The position numbers were made by a program, and so were the translations under genes. Of a DNA stretch of 64,000 bases, positions 34,232 through 42,466 are shown piece by piece (within the stretch, counting starts at the first letter, position 1; every line of letters begins with the position of its first letter). Origin of the DNA: Breoghania sp037026715 (GTDB taxonomy: Bacteria; Pseudomonadota; Alphaproteobacteria; Rhizobiales; Stappiaceae); NCBI RefSeq assembly GCF_037026715.1, contig NZ_JBANCG010000003.1, forward strand, positions 62,001-126,000, given 5' to 3'. Below the pieces are notes generated by a model. That model was not told the origin of the DNA. It made no database searches and worked only from the letters and a program-made list of their open reading frames with translations.

Positions 34232-35668
34232 ATGGGATATCTCCACTATCAGCCGCAGAACGCGCATCGCGTGGCGGTCGACGGGCGCAACCTGCTGTTC
34301 CACGTGCCCACCACCTCGCTGTTCGAGATCGACCGGCTCGATCATGACGTGCTCGATCTCTTTGCCGACCGGGTGCGGATCAGCGAGCAGGACGTGCGCG
34401 ACCGCTTCGAGGGTCGTGTCGATCCCGCAACCCTGACGGAGCGCATCCGTGCGCTTCTCGATCTCGATATCGTCACCGACGGAGGGCCGGCGAAGGCCGA
34501 ACGACCGCCGATCCATATCGAGAACTTCCCGCTCACCACGGTGGTGCTCAACGTCAACACCGGCTGCAATCTCTCCTGCACCTATTGCTACAAGGAGGAT
34601 CTCGATACGCCCTCGAAGGGCCGACGGATGGCGTTGGAGACGGCGAAGGCCTCGATCGAGATGCTGCTGAAGGAAAGCCCCTACCGCGACAGCTACAACG
34701 TGGTGTTCTTCGGCGGCGAGCCGCTTTCCAATCTCCCGCTTATCCGCGAGGTGGTCGAATTTGCGGAGCGGAGCTTCGGGGAGCTTGGCAAACGGGTCGA
34801 TTTCACGCTGACGACCAACGCGACGTTGCTTACCGAGGAAATCGTCGACTGGCTCAACGCCCACCGCTTCGGCCTCACCGTCTCCATGGACGGGCCGAAG
34901 GCGCTGCACGACAAGAACCGCAAGACGGTCGGCGGCAAGGGCACCTATGACGTGGTGGCGGCCAAGTCCCGCATGCTGTTGGAGCGCTATACCTCGCGTC
35001 CCGTCGGCGGCAGGGTGACGCTCACCCACGGCGTGACGGCGGTCTGTGAGATCTGGGACCACCTGAAGAACGACATCGGCTTTCACGAGGTCGGCTTCTC
35101 GCCGGTGACCTCCGGGCCGATCGCGCCGTTCAACCTGACGGGCGATGAACTCGTCACCGTCTTCGACGAAATGAAGCGGCTCGGCCGGCACTACCGCGAC
35201 GAGGCGCTCCAGGGCCGCAACATCGGCTTTTCCAACATGCACCAGCTCATGAGCGATCTCTACGAGGGCCGTTCCAAGGCGCTGCCCTGCGGGGCGGGGC
35301 TCGGTATGCTGGCGGTCGATCACGAGGGCGGGCTCAATCTCTGCCACCGCTTCACCGGCTCCGACATGGAGACCTACGGCACGGTCGAAAGCGGCATCGA
35401 GAAGGAAAGGCTCGCCCGTTTCATCGAGGACAGGGCCGACCGCACGGAAAAGGGCTGCGCCACCTGCCGTATCCGCAACATCTGCGCGGGCGGCTGCTAC
35501 CACGAGAGCTATGCCCATTATTCCGATCCGATGAAACCGACCTACCACTACTGCGACCTGATGCGCGACTGGGTCGATTTCGGCATCGAAGTCTACGGCG
35601 ATCTCATCGCGAAGGCCCCCGCCTTCTTCACCGATCACATCATGCCCCGGAGGGCCTACGGCAAATGA
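34232..35668 (+). CDS. qhpD: Radical SAM/SPASM thioether-crosslinking enzyme QhpD
   Basis: A 478-residue radical S-adenosylmethionine enzyme. The [4Fe-4S] motif is C112-N-L-S-C116-T-Y-C119, followed by FFGGEPLSN for SAM binding. The C-terminal SPASM domain carries several more cysteines (CGAG at the start; [22 protein letters not shown]). QhpD installs three Cys-to-Asp/Glu methylene thioether bridges in the QhpC peptide in the cytoplasm. The N-terminal 90 residues form a winged-helix-like substrate-recognition region as in other peptide-modifying radical SAM enzymes. It overlaps qhpC, its substrate, by 4 bp. Confidence 0.95.
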   Translation: MGYLHYQPQNAHRVAVDGRNLLFHVPTTSLFEIDRLDHDVLDLFADRVRISEQDVRDRFEGRVDPATLTERIRALLDLDIVTDGGPAKAERPPIHIENFPLTTVVLNVNTGCNLSCTYCYKEDLDTPSKGRRMALETAKASIEMLLKESPYRDSYNVVFFGGEPLSNLPLIREVVEFAERSFGELGKRVDFTLTTNATLLTEEIVDWLNAHRFGLTVSMDGPKALHDKNRKTVGGKGTYDVVAAKSRMLLERYTSRPVGGRVTLTHGVTAVCEIWDHLKNDIGFHEVGFSPVTSGPIAPFNLTGDELVTVFDEMKRLGRHYRDEALQGRNIGFSNMHQLMSDLYEGRSKALPCGAGLGMLAVDHEGGLNLCHRFTGSDMETYGTVESGIEKERLARFIEDRADRTEKGCATCRIRNICAGGCYHESYAHYSDPMKPTYHYCDLMRDWVDFGIEVYGDLIAKAPAFFTDHIMPRRAYGK

Positions 35669-35997
35669 GACACCTGAAGCCGCTCAACCAGAAGGCCGAA
35701 CGCGTCGTGAGCGCGGTCGCGCAAGACAACATGGACGAGGTCCGCGCCATGCAGACCATCGTCGCCGGTTGCGCCTCGACGCTCGATCCGGGCTGGGAGG
35801 TCGATCCCTTCGGCGGGGTCGCGGCGCTGTGCCAGCCGATGGAGGCCGATCTCTACGGCTGCTCCGATCCGTGCTGGTGGCCGGCGCAGGTGCCCGACAC
35901 CATCAACTCCTACAAGGACTGGAACGGCGATGCCGATAACGCGGCCAAGGACTGGCGCTCGCTCGGCACTGTCTTTCCCTCCGACAGCGAAACCTGA
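35665..35997 (+). CDS. qhpC: QHNDH gamma subunit precursor carrying CTQ
   Basis: A 110-residue precursor that becomes the smallest, quinone-bearing subunit. The first 28-29 residues ([18 protein letters not shown]...) are a leader not related to Sec signals, which is removed by the dedicated protease. Counting from the Cys in IVAGC, all residues of the known enzyme are present at the known spacing: C36-E45, C56-D62 and C70-D78 for the three Cys-acid thioethers, and C66 with W72 for cysteine tryptophylquinone. The hallmark [13 protein letters not shown] is intact. It lies between qhpD and qhpB. Confidence 0.96.
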   Translation: MRHLKPLNQKAERVVSAVAQDNMDEVRAMQTIVAGCASTLDPGWEVDPFGGVAALCQPMEADLYGCSDPCWWPAQVPDTINSYKDWNGDADNAAKDWRSLGTVFPSDSET

Positions 35998-36031
35998 AGC
36001 GACGGCCGTCGCCACCTACAGGAGCAAACGC

Positions 36032-37138
36032 ATGCGAAAGCGCATTGTAACCTTCGGGGCAAGGTTCGGGCTGGCCGGCCTTCTCGCCCTCGCCGGGGGG
36101 CTTGCCGCGTCCGCCAAGGACATGATCGTCACCATGGCCAAGCCCGATCAGCTTTACGTGATCGACGCGAAGGCCCGCACGGTCGACAAGGCCTGCACGC
36201 TCGACTTCAACATCATCCCCGGCGTCATCGCCATGTCGCCGGACAATACGATCGCCTACGTGCTCGGCAACCGCTGGGAGGATGTCTTCGGCATCGATCT
36301 TTCAACCTGCGAGACCGTGTTCTCCGCCCACCAGTCGGACGGGGAGGTGCGCCGAAAGTCGATCGCCTCGCTCGCCGTCTCCAAGGACGGAAAGCATGTC
36401 TTTACGGTGCGCAACCCGGTGAAGCTGCTGGCCGACCGCTATCAGGTGATGGAACCGGAATTCGCGGTCTACGATACGTCGTCGGGGCTCAATGCCGAGC
36501 CGGTGAAGACATCTCCCGCCCCTCGCCGCATGACGGTGATGGCTACGGGGGAGGACGGAACCGTCTATGCGGCGGGCCGCGAGATCTACGCGATCGACCC
36601 GGACACGGGCGAATTCACGATCAAGATCGCCAACAGGTCGTGGGACCGGCCGACCTATTCGGGACCTGACGTGCTGGCCTTCTGGCCGATCGGCACGCAG
36701 GCGAACGAGTTCCTGTTGCTCTATTCCGCAGCGAAGTTCACTGACGCCACCAAGTCGGAAATGGCCGATTTCGTCTGGGGTTACGAGAGCGTGGACCTTG
36801 CGACGGGCAAGAGCGAGATCGAGGATTTCGCGTCGTTTGAGGTGATCATGTTCTCCGCCGTGCGCGATCCCAACGACAAGTCGAAGCTCTACGGCGTCTA
36901 CACGCAGCTCTCCAAGTACGACGTGGCGAAAAAGGAGCTGATCAAGCGGGTGGACCTGCCGCATACCTACTACTGCGTGAACATCTCGTCCGACGGCAAG
37001 GAAATCTATGTCGGCGGCACCAACGACGACATCGGCGTCTACGACGCGGAAACGCTGGAACGCCTCGGCGAAATCCGCCTGCCCTCGGGCGGTGACATGG
37101 CCGCCGGCACCATGCACGTGGTCAGGATGGGGAGTTAG
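36032..37138 (+). CDS. qhpB: QHNDH beta subunit (beta-propeller)
   Basis: A 368-residue periplasmic protein with a signal peptide (about residues 1-28, ending LAASA). The body has the repeating strand pattern of a seven-bladed propeller (MAKPDQLYVIDAKARTV; MSPDNTIAYVLGNRWED; SSDGKEIYVGGTNDDIGVYD). It forms the enzyme core against which the crosslinked small subunit packs. The start at 36032 follows AGGAGCAAACGC. It is the last structural subunit before an intergenic repeat cluster that separates the export/processing genes. Confidence 0.94.
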   Translation: MRKRIVTFGARFGLAGLLALAGGLAASAKDMIVTMAKPDQLYVIDAKARTVDKACTLDFNIIPGVIAMSPDNTIAYVLGNRWEDVFGIDLSTCETVFSAHQSDGEVRRKSIASLAVSKDGKHVFTVRNPVKLLADRYQVMEPEFAVYDTSSGLNAEPVKTSPAPRRMTVMATGEDGTVYAAGREIYAIDPDTGEFTIKIANRSWDRPTYSGPDVLAFWPIGTQANEFLLLYSAAKFTDATKSEMADFVWGYESVDLATGKSEIEDFASFEVIMFSAVRDPNDKSKLYGVYTQLSKYDVAKKELIKRVDLPHTYYCVNISSDGKEIYVGGTNDDIGVYDAETLERLGEIRLPSGGDMAAGTMHVVRMGS

Positions 37139-37191
37139 GGGGGCGCTTCACGACTGCGAACTCAGCTGCGGGACCTGCCGCCGGCACGATC

Positions 37192-37233
37192 CGTCCCCCT
37201 CCCCCTTGAGGGGAGGGGTTAGGGGTGGGGGTA
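37192..37233 (+). repeat. Dispersed palindromic intergenic repeat, short form (copy 1)
   Basis: A 42-bp unit built on CCCCTCCCCCTTGAGGGG with a C-rich start and a GGGGTGGGGGTA end. The central part can fold as a G/C hairpin around TTGA. A near-identical copy lies at 37387 (two differences) and a third at 53756. Family of intergenic repeats, REP-like. Confidence 0.85.
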
Positions 37234-37260
37234 GGCGACTTGCTCCGAACCTGCCGCCTT

Positions 37261-37314
37261 ACCCCCACCCGAACGCCCGAAGCGGTCGTTCGACCTCCCC
37301 TCAAGGGGGAGGTG
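37261..37314 (-). repeat. Dispersed palindromic intergenic repeat, long form (copy 2, inverted)
   Basis: A 54-bp unit in inverse orientation to its neighbours. It includes the same CCTCCCCTCAAGGGGGAGG core plus an extra hairpin of the form CGAACGCCCG-AAG-CGGTCGTTCG (one mispair). It matches 53681-53734 at 53 of 54 positions. Confidence 0.85.
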
Positions 37315-37386
37315 AGCCGTGGGGCTGACTTCGTTTCTGCATCAGCATGCACGGAAGGCGCCGCGACGCTCGGAGCGAGCGCCTTG

Positions 37387-37428
37387 CGTCCCCCTCCCCC
37401 TTGAGGGGAGGGGCCAGGGGTGGGGGTA
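37387..37428 (+). repeat. Dispersed palindromic intergenic repeat, short form (copy 3)
   Basis: Same 42-bp unit as copy 1, with CC in place of TT after GGGGAGGGG. With copies 1 and 2 it fills most of the 341-bp gap 37139-37479 between qhpB and qhpF. Nothing else is seen there. Confidence 0.85.
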
Positions 37429-37479
37429 GGCGGCTCGCTCCGAACCTGCCATCCTTCAAACACAAACCGACGAGGCCGA

Positions 37480-39270
37480 ATGACGAACGCCATCCCCGCC
37501 ACGTCCGAACCCGATGCCGCCGCGGCCCGAGGGTCGCGGCTTTCGCTTGGGCGCCGTCTGCTTGGCCGCCTTTTCGGGGCCCGCGAGGCGACGTGGCTGG
37601 CGCCGCTTCTTGCGCCCTATCGCTTGCCGCTCGGTGCGCTGCTCGCGCTGTCGCTTATCTCCGCCGGTGCCGCGCTTGTTCCGCCATGGCTGACGAAACT
37701 TGTCATCGATCACGGGTTGATGGCGGGCGACAAGGCCGCGCTCGTCTTCTATGTCGGCCTGATGTTTGCCGTGGGTCTGGGCGCGCTGGCGCTGGGTGCC
37801 GTCAATTCGCTCGTGCATCTGCGGTTCTCGGTCCGGCTTCTCGCCGATCTGAGGCGGGCGGCGGTGGCCCGCATCCTCGCCCAGTCCCCGCGCTGGCAGG
37901 CGCGGCAGAAGATCGGCGAGCTGATGAGTCGGCTCGACGGCGATGCCGGCGAAGTCCAGCAATTTGCCTTCGCGGCGCTTGTCACCGGAGCGGGAAGCCT
38001 GCTGCGGCTGGCCGGCGGGCTCGTCATGCTGTTCGTGCTCGCCCCGAAGCTTGCCATGCTGGCCTTGGCACTCGCCCCGATCGAACTCGTGTTCTTCGCC
38101 AAGGCCCGGCCGATCACGCACGCGCGTGCCCGCGACGTGCGCGCCGCGCGCGGCGTTCTTGCTGCCGGACTTGCCGAAACCATTACCGGGCTCGGCGCGC
38201 TCAGGGCGCTCGATGCCACGCGCTCCGCCGCAGCCATGATCGAGGAACGCCAGCAAGGGCTGGTGCGTGCGCTGATGAGCGCGCAGATGTGGGGGGAGGC
38301 GACCCGCGCCGTGCCGATGGTGCTGACCGCGATCGTGCGCGGGGCGGTGTTTCTCGTCGGCGGGCTCGCCGTCATCGACGGCACCATGCCGCTCGGTTCG
38401 CTGATTGCATTCACCGCCTATCTCGGCTTTCTGATCGGGCCGATGCAGTCGCTGATCTCGCTGTGGCACGGCCAGGCGCGGATGAAGGCGGCGCTCGACA
38501 GGCTCGACGAGATCATGAGCGCAGCGCCCGATGTGCGGGATCCGGCCCGCCCGCTTCCGCTTCCCGCAGGCGGGGGCGCGATCCGGATCGAGGCGGTCGC
38601 CTGTGGCCCCGCCGCCTCGCCGATCCTGGCCGGGGTCGATCTCGACATCGAGGCCGGGGCCAAGGTGCGCCTCGATGGACCCTCGGGCATTGGCAAATCG
38701 TCGCTGTTGTCGCTTCTGCAACGCCATGATGACCCCTTCGGTGGTAGAATCTGCCTCGACGGCATTTGCCTGCGCGACTTGAGCCTCCAGGATCTGCGCT
38801 CCGCCGTCGTGCTGGTGCCGCAAAAGGGTCACGTCTTCTCCGGAACGCTCGCGCAGAACCTGCGCCTGGGTCTCCCGGAAGCGAGCGAGGAGGCCATGAT
38901 GGACACGTTGCGGCTGGTCGAACTGGAAGAGCGGTTCTTCGATCCCGAAGGTCTGTCGGGCGGAGACGGGGGCGCTGCCCGCGGCCTCGATACGCCGCTG
39001 GGAGAAGGCGGGCTCGATCTCTCGGGCGGCGAACGCCAGCGGGTGTGCCTTGCCCGTGCGTTGCTCCGGCCTTTCCGCGTTCTCATTCTCGACGAGAGCC
39101 TGTCGGAAGTGGATGGCGAACGTGTCGGCCGCATCATGGCGCGCATCGACGCGCGCTTTGCTGGCAGGACGCGCATCGTCGTCACCCATGGGGAGCCCTC
39201 GCGATACGGCGCCTTCGACGAGGTCGTCGATCTCGCCGCCTTCGCGACGGCGAAAGGAGGTGCGTCATGA
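37480..39270 (+). CDS. qhpF: ABC exporter QhpF (CTQ subunit translocation)
   Basis: A 596-residue half-type ABC exporter: membrane domain (about residues 50-350, six segments) fused to a C-terminal ATPase. The nucleotide-binding motifs are GPSGIGKSSLL (Walker A), LDLSGGERQRVCLARALL (signature) and VLILDESLSEVD (Walker B), with the switch histidine in VVTHGEP. In the QHNDH system QhpF is proposed to move the crosslinked QhpC to the periplasm. The ATG at 37480 is used because the coding pattern starts there, just past the last repeat; the ribosome-binding site is weak (GAGGCCG). It overlaps qhpE by 4 bp. Confidence 0.88.
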   Translation: MTNAIPATSEPDAAAARGSRLSLGRRLLGRLFGAREATWLAPLLAPYRLPLGALLALSLISAGAALVPPWLTKLVIDHGLMAGDKAALVFYVGLMFAVGLGALALGAVNSLVHLRFSVRLLADLRRAAVARILAQSPRWQARQKIGELMSRLDGDAGEVQQFAFAALVTGAGSLLRLAGGLVMLFVLAPKLAMLALALAPIELVFFAKARPITHARARDVRAARGVLAAGLAETITGLGALRALDATRSAAAMIEERQQGLVRALMSAQMWGEATRAVPMVLTAIVRGAVFLVGGLAVIDGTMPLGSLIAFTAYLGFLIGPMQSLISLWHGQARMKAALDRLDEIMSAAPDVRDPARPLPLPAGGGAIRIEAVACGPAASPILAGVDLDIEAGAKVRLDGPSGIGKSSLLSLLQRHDDPFGGRICLDGICLRDLSLQDLRSAVVLVPQKGHVFSGTLAQNLRLGLPEASEEAMMDTLRLVELEERFFDPEGLSGGDGGAARGLDTPLGEGGLDLSGGERQRVCLARALLRPFRVLILDESLSEVDGERVGRIMARIDARFAGRTRIVVTHGEPSRYGAFDEVVDLAAFATAKGGAS

Positions 39271-39959
39271 TCCGGGTCGCTCTTCTTGACGGCGCGCTGC
39301 CGTCCGCCTTTCCCGATCTTGCCGCCCAGCGGCGCTTTGCGAAGGCCGATGGGGCGATGTCGGCGTCCGTCCACGCGCTGGCCATGGCGACGACCATCCA
39401 CCGGCACGCGCCGCATGTGAACTTCGTCAACGGGATCATCTTCCCCGGGCGGCTGGTGACGTCGGTCGCCGTCCTGTGCGATGCACTGGAGTGGATCGGG
39501 CAGGACCCGCCGGAGATCGTCCATTGCTCCTTCGGGCTCGTGCGTGCCTCGCTGGAACTGGAAATGCGGGTCCGCGCGCTGGAAAAGGCCGGCTCGCTGA
39601 TCGTCGCCTCGGCGCCCGCGCGCGGCGAGCCGGTCTATCCGGCCACCCTTGAGGGCGTGGTCTCCGTGCAGGGCGATGCACGCTGCAAGCCGGAGGACGT
39701 GGCGCGGCTCGACCTGCCGGGTGCGATATTCGGGGCCTGCGTCCTCTCGCCCGAGGCGCCGGACATTCGCGGCGCAAGCATCGCGGCGGCTCATGTCTGC
39801 GGCATGCTTGCCGCCGACTGGGCGGGCGGAGCGGCGGAAACCCTGCGTGTCTTCGCGCATCGGACCCGCTATCACGGATGCGAGCGGCGGATCGGGCAGG
39901 CGGTCCCGACGGGGTCTCGCTGGAAAACGGGTGGCCGGCCGGGCGTTCCGCAGGCATGA
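39267..39959 (+). CDS. qhpE: Subtilisin-like leader protease QhpE
   Basis: A 230-residue cytoplasmic serine protease of subtilisin type, shorter than normal subtilases. The proposed triad is D8 (VALLDG), H36 (SASVHALAMATTI) and S171 (RGASIAAAHVCG, the degenerate form of GTSxAAPxVAG). AAAGGAGG precedes the ATG and the start overlaps the qhpF stop. QhpE in Paracoccus removes the 28-residue leader of QhpC after crosslinking. Same size and cluster position support the same role. Confidence 0.88.
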   Translation: MIRVALLDGALPSAFPDLAAQRRFAKADGAMSASVHALAMATTIHRHAPHVNFVNGIIFPGRLVTSVAVLCDALEWIGQDPPEIVHCSFGLVRASLELEMRVRALEKAGSLIVASAPARGEPVYPATLEGVVSVQGDARCKPEDVARLDLPGAIFGACVLSPEAPDIRGASIAAAHVCGMLAADWAGGAAETLRVFAHRTRYHGCERRIGQAVPTGSRWKTGGRPGVPQA

Positions 39960-40015
39960 TCTGCCAGCGGCGCCTCGCGGTGCCGCGCGTATCAGGCAGA
40001 AGGAACGGCGCGCGC

Positions 40016-40819
40016 ATGACGAACGGCAATGAGGGCGACATCCGGATCGGCATCGGCGGCTGGACCTACGAGCCGTGGCGCGGTGTGTTCTATCCCGAAA
40101 AGCTCGCTCAGAAGCGCGAACTCGAATATGCCGCGCAGCATCTCACCTCCATCGAGATCAACGGCACCTATTACGGCAGCCAGAAGCCGGCGAGCTTCAT
40201 CAAGTGGCGCGAGGAAACGCCGGAGAACTTCGTCTTCTCCGCCAAGGCGCCGCGTTTCGCCACCAACCGGCGGGTGCTGGCCGAGGCCGCGCCGTCGATC
40301 GAGAAGTTCTTTTCAAGCGGGATCATGGAGCTTGGCGACAAGCTCGGCCCCATCAACTGGCAGTTCATGAAGACCAAGAAGTTCGACGCGGACGACTTCG
40401 AGGCCTTCCTGAAGCTGCTGCCGAAAACGGTCGAGGGGCGCGAGATCCGGCATGTGGTGGAAGTGCGCCACGACAGCTTCTGCGCACCCGATTTCGTGGC
40501 GCTGGTGCGCGACTACGGCGTTGGCGTGGTGGTCGCGGCGGATTCGGAATTTCCTCAGATCGCCGATATCACCGCCCCGTTCGTCTATGCCCGGCTGATG
40601 GGCACACGCGAGGAGCATGAGGCGGGCTACGCACCGAGTGATCTCGATGCGTGGGCGAAGCGCGCCGGGACATGGGCAAGAGGCGAGGTGCCGGAGGGGC
40701 TTGCGACGTTCGCGGAGCCCGTGCCGAGCGCGCCTCGTGATGTCTATCTCTATGTGATTTCCGGCCACAAGGTGGCAAACCCGGCCGCCGCGATGGAACT
40801 GATCCGGCGAATGGGGTGA
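40016..40819 (+). CDS. DUF72 family protein
   Basis: A 267-residue member of the DUF72 (YecE-like) family, a TIM-barrel-like protein of unknown biochemical role. The N-terminal signature RIGIGGWTYEPWRGVFYPE and the central EINGTYYGSQKPASFIKW are characteristic; the later FVFSAKAPRFATN is also typical. The start at 40016 gives the usual family length and lies 57 bp after qhpE. It may simply be co-transcribed with the qhp genes; no link to amine oxidation is known to me. Confidence 0.9.
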   Translation: MTNGNEGDIRIGIGGWTYEPWRGVFYPEKLAQKRELEYAAQHLTSIEINGTYYGSQKPASFIKWREETPENFVFSAKAPRFATNRRVLAEAAPSIEKFFSSGIMELGDKLGPINWQFMKTKKFDADDFEAFLKLLPKTVEGREIRHVVEVRHDSFCAPDFVALVRDYGVGVVVAADSEFPQIADITAPFVYARLMGTREEHEAGYAPSDLDAWAKRAGTWARGEVPEGLATFAEPVPSAPRDVYLYVISGHKVANPAAAMELIRRMG

Positions 40820-40841
40820 GGCGGACGCAGGAGAGGCGCCG

Positions 40842-41402
40842 CTATCCCCTCGTTGCTTCCGCCAGATCGTTCCATACCTGCTGATCCGTCAGCTTGCCGT
40901 CCTCCACCGTGAACCGGTCGATGAAGCGGATGCCGGAAAAGGGCGTGCCGTCGGGCCATTCGCCCGCAAGCGTGCCCCGGCAATAGACCGTCACGCCGCT
41001 TTCGCCGAAGGCCTCCTCGAAGTCCTCGTAGGTCTTGGTCACGAAGCGGTAGCGCGACTTTGCCCACTCCACGAGCTCCTGCGGCCGCGAGAATGTCGCC
41101 CCGCCCGGGAAGGTCATGCGGAAGCCGTCCGCCAGATGCGCGCTTGCGCCCTCAAGATCGCGGCTCTCCATCTTCGCCAGGTAATCGCGCACGATATCGA
41201 CCGGTGCTGGCAGCGGGGCGCCGGGCGTGCGGGCAACGCGACCGCGCATGTAGCTTGCCGGCTTCACCTCCTCGATGGCGACGGTGATCCCGTTAAGCGG
41301 AGCCGCGATCGTGGCGCGGACCGCATCGGTCAGCCGCGTGGCAAGGCGGCGGCGGGTGTCGTCGTCATAACCCTCGATCAGTGTCATCCGGATAATCGGC
41401 AT
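40842..41402 (-). CDS. Tautomerase-SnoaL-like (NTF2) fusion protein
   Basis: A 186-residue two-domain protein. Residues 1-62 are a 4-oxalocrotonate-tautomerase-type beta-alpha-beta unit: Pro-2 would become the catalytic N-terminal proline, and the sequence PIIRMTLIEGYDDDTRRRLA and GITVAIEEVKPASYM follows the family. Residues about 67-180 form a SnoaL/NTF2-like cone (VRDYLAKMESRDLEGASAHL; TPFSGIRFIDRFTVEDGKL). Both domains use acid-base chemistry on small ketones or hydroxy-acids, but I know no characterised enzyme with this fusion. It is divergent from a GntR regulator that may control it. Substrate unknown. Confidence 0.82.
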   Translation of the reverse strand: MPIIRMTLIEGYDDDTRRRLATRLTDAVRATIAAPLNGITVAIEEVKPASYMRGRVARTPGAPLPAPVDIVRDYLAKMESRDLEGASAHLADGFRMTFPGGATFSRPQELVEWAKSRYRFVTKTYEDFEEAFGESGVTVYCRGTLAGEWPDGTPFSGIRFIDRFTVEDGKLTDQQVWNDLAEATRG

Positions 41403-41473
41403 GCGGTGCGCTCCATTTTCGCGGGGTTCCGGCAGGTCGTGCGTGTTTTTACGTCGGGTCGCGCGGAATTATC

Positions 41474-41503
41474 TTGACATAATGGTATAAACATAATCCA
41501 TTA
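41474..41503. promoter_or_regulatory. Putative operator/promoter between tautomerase fusion and GntR genes
   Basis: TTGACA (41474-41479) is followed by TAATGG (41480-41485), 12 nt, and the exact complement CCATTA (41498-41503). The dyad lies 38 bp before the GntR start in a divergent intergenic region and is a candidate autoregulatory site. A -10 box at standard spacing is not clear. Confidence 0.4.
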
Positions 41504-41540
41504 GATCACGAAACGGCAGCGGGGTTCGAGGGTGTCGGGC

Positions 41541-42407
41541 ATGCGGCAATCGGATGACGGGACGGAGACCGGCGGCGCGGATCGTCAGCCGGCGGGCAAG
41601 GGTCGCTCGGTCGGCCTGCTCTCCACCCAGTCGCGCGTGCCGCTCTACCACCAGATCTTCCTCATCCTGCGCAATCGCATCTACGGCGGCGAGATCATGC
41701 CCGGCAATCTGGTGCCGGGCGAGCAGGAGCTGGCGGCCGAGTTCGAGGTGTCGCGGATCACCGCCAAGCGCGCGCTCAACGAGCTGGCGGATGCCGGGCT
41801 GGTGGTGCGCGAGCGTGGACGCGGAACGCGGGTCATCCATCGCCCGCCGGTGCCCGCCGTCGCGTCTTCCATCGAAGGCTGGCTTGAGAACATCACGCTG
41901 ATGGGAACCGCCACGGAAGCGCGGGTTCTCGAATTCGATCACGTCCATGCCAACGAGGACGTGGCGCACGCGCTGGAGATCGAGGCCGGTTCCGACGTGC
42001 AGCGCGCGGTGCGCGTGCGTACGCTCGACGGTGAGCCGATGTCCTATCTGATCACATACGTGCCCGGCGATATCGGCCGGCAGTTCGATCGCGATGATCT
42101 CGACCGGTCTCCGCTGCTCAGACTTCTGGAAATGGCGGGCATCGAGGTGGCCTCCGCGCGCCAGCAGATTTCCGCCATCGTCGCCGATACGGCCGTGGCC
42201 AACGCTCTTTCCATTCAGGCCGGTTCGCCGTTGCTGGAGGTTCTGCGCGTGGTGCGCGACGCCTCCGGGCGGCCGGTCGAATACCTCCGGGTTCTCTACC
42301 GCCCGGACGTCTACCGCTTCGACATGTCCATGCGCCGCGTGCGCGAAAAAGAAGGCATGCGCTGGGCGACAACCACACCGTCTCCGGTCCCGGCCGGCGA
42401 CGCATAA
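41541..42407 (+). CDS. GntR/HutC-family transcriptional regulator (UTRA domain)
   Basis: A 288-residue regulator. The N-terminal winged helix (about residues 28-100) has PLYHQIFLILRNRIYGGEI and EFEVSRITAKRALNELADAG, followed by RGRGTRVIHRP. The C-terminal UTRA ligand-binding domain contains EPMSYLITYVPGDIG and a final DVYRFDMSMRR. I prefer the ATG at 41541 (GAGGG at 8 nt) to a GTG 9 bp upstream. It precedes the branched-chain-type transporter gene by 59 bp and most likely senses the substrate or an intermediate of the pathway encoded downstream. Confidence 0.9.
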   Translation: MRQSDDGTETGGADRQPAGKGRSVGLLSTQSRVPLYHQIFLILRNRIYGGEIMPGNLVPGEQELAAEFEVSRITAKRALNELADAGLVVRERGRGTRVIHRPPVPAVASSIEGWLENITLMGTATEARVLEFDHVHANEDVAHALEIEAGSDVQRAVRVRTLDGEPMSYLITYVPGDIGRQFDRDDLDRSPLLRLLEMAGIEVASARQQISAIVADTAVANALSIQAGSPLLEVLRVVRDASGRPVEYLRVLYRPDVYRFDMSMRRVREKEGMRWATTTPSPVPAGDA

Positions 42408-42466
42408 AAATCATAGGGAACACCGGGAGACATCGGGCCATCAAGGTCGCATTTCGGGAGGTCAGC

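Noticed and set aside
32274..35638. Two long minus-strand open frames opposite qhpA and qhpD
   Set aside because: Both are shadows; the plus-strand products have unmistakable heme and radical-SAM motifs.
37192..37428. Repeat block considered as a possible CRISPR array
   Set aside because: Only three units, alternating orientation, unequal spacing and the same units occur 16 kb away; they are dispersed palindromic elements.
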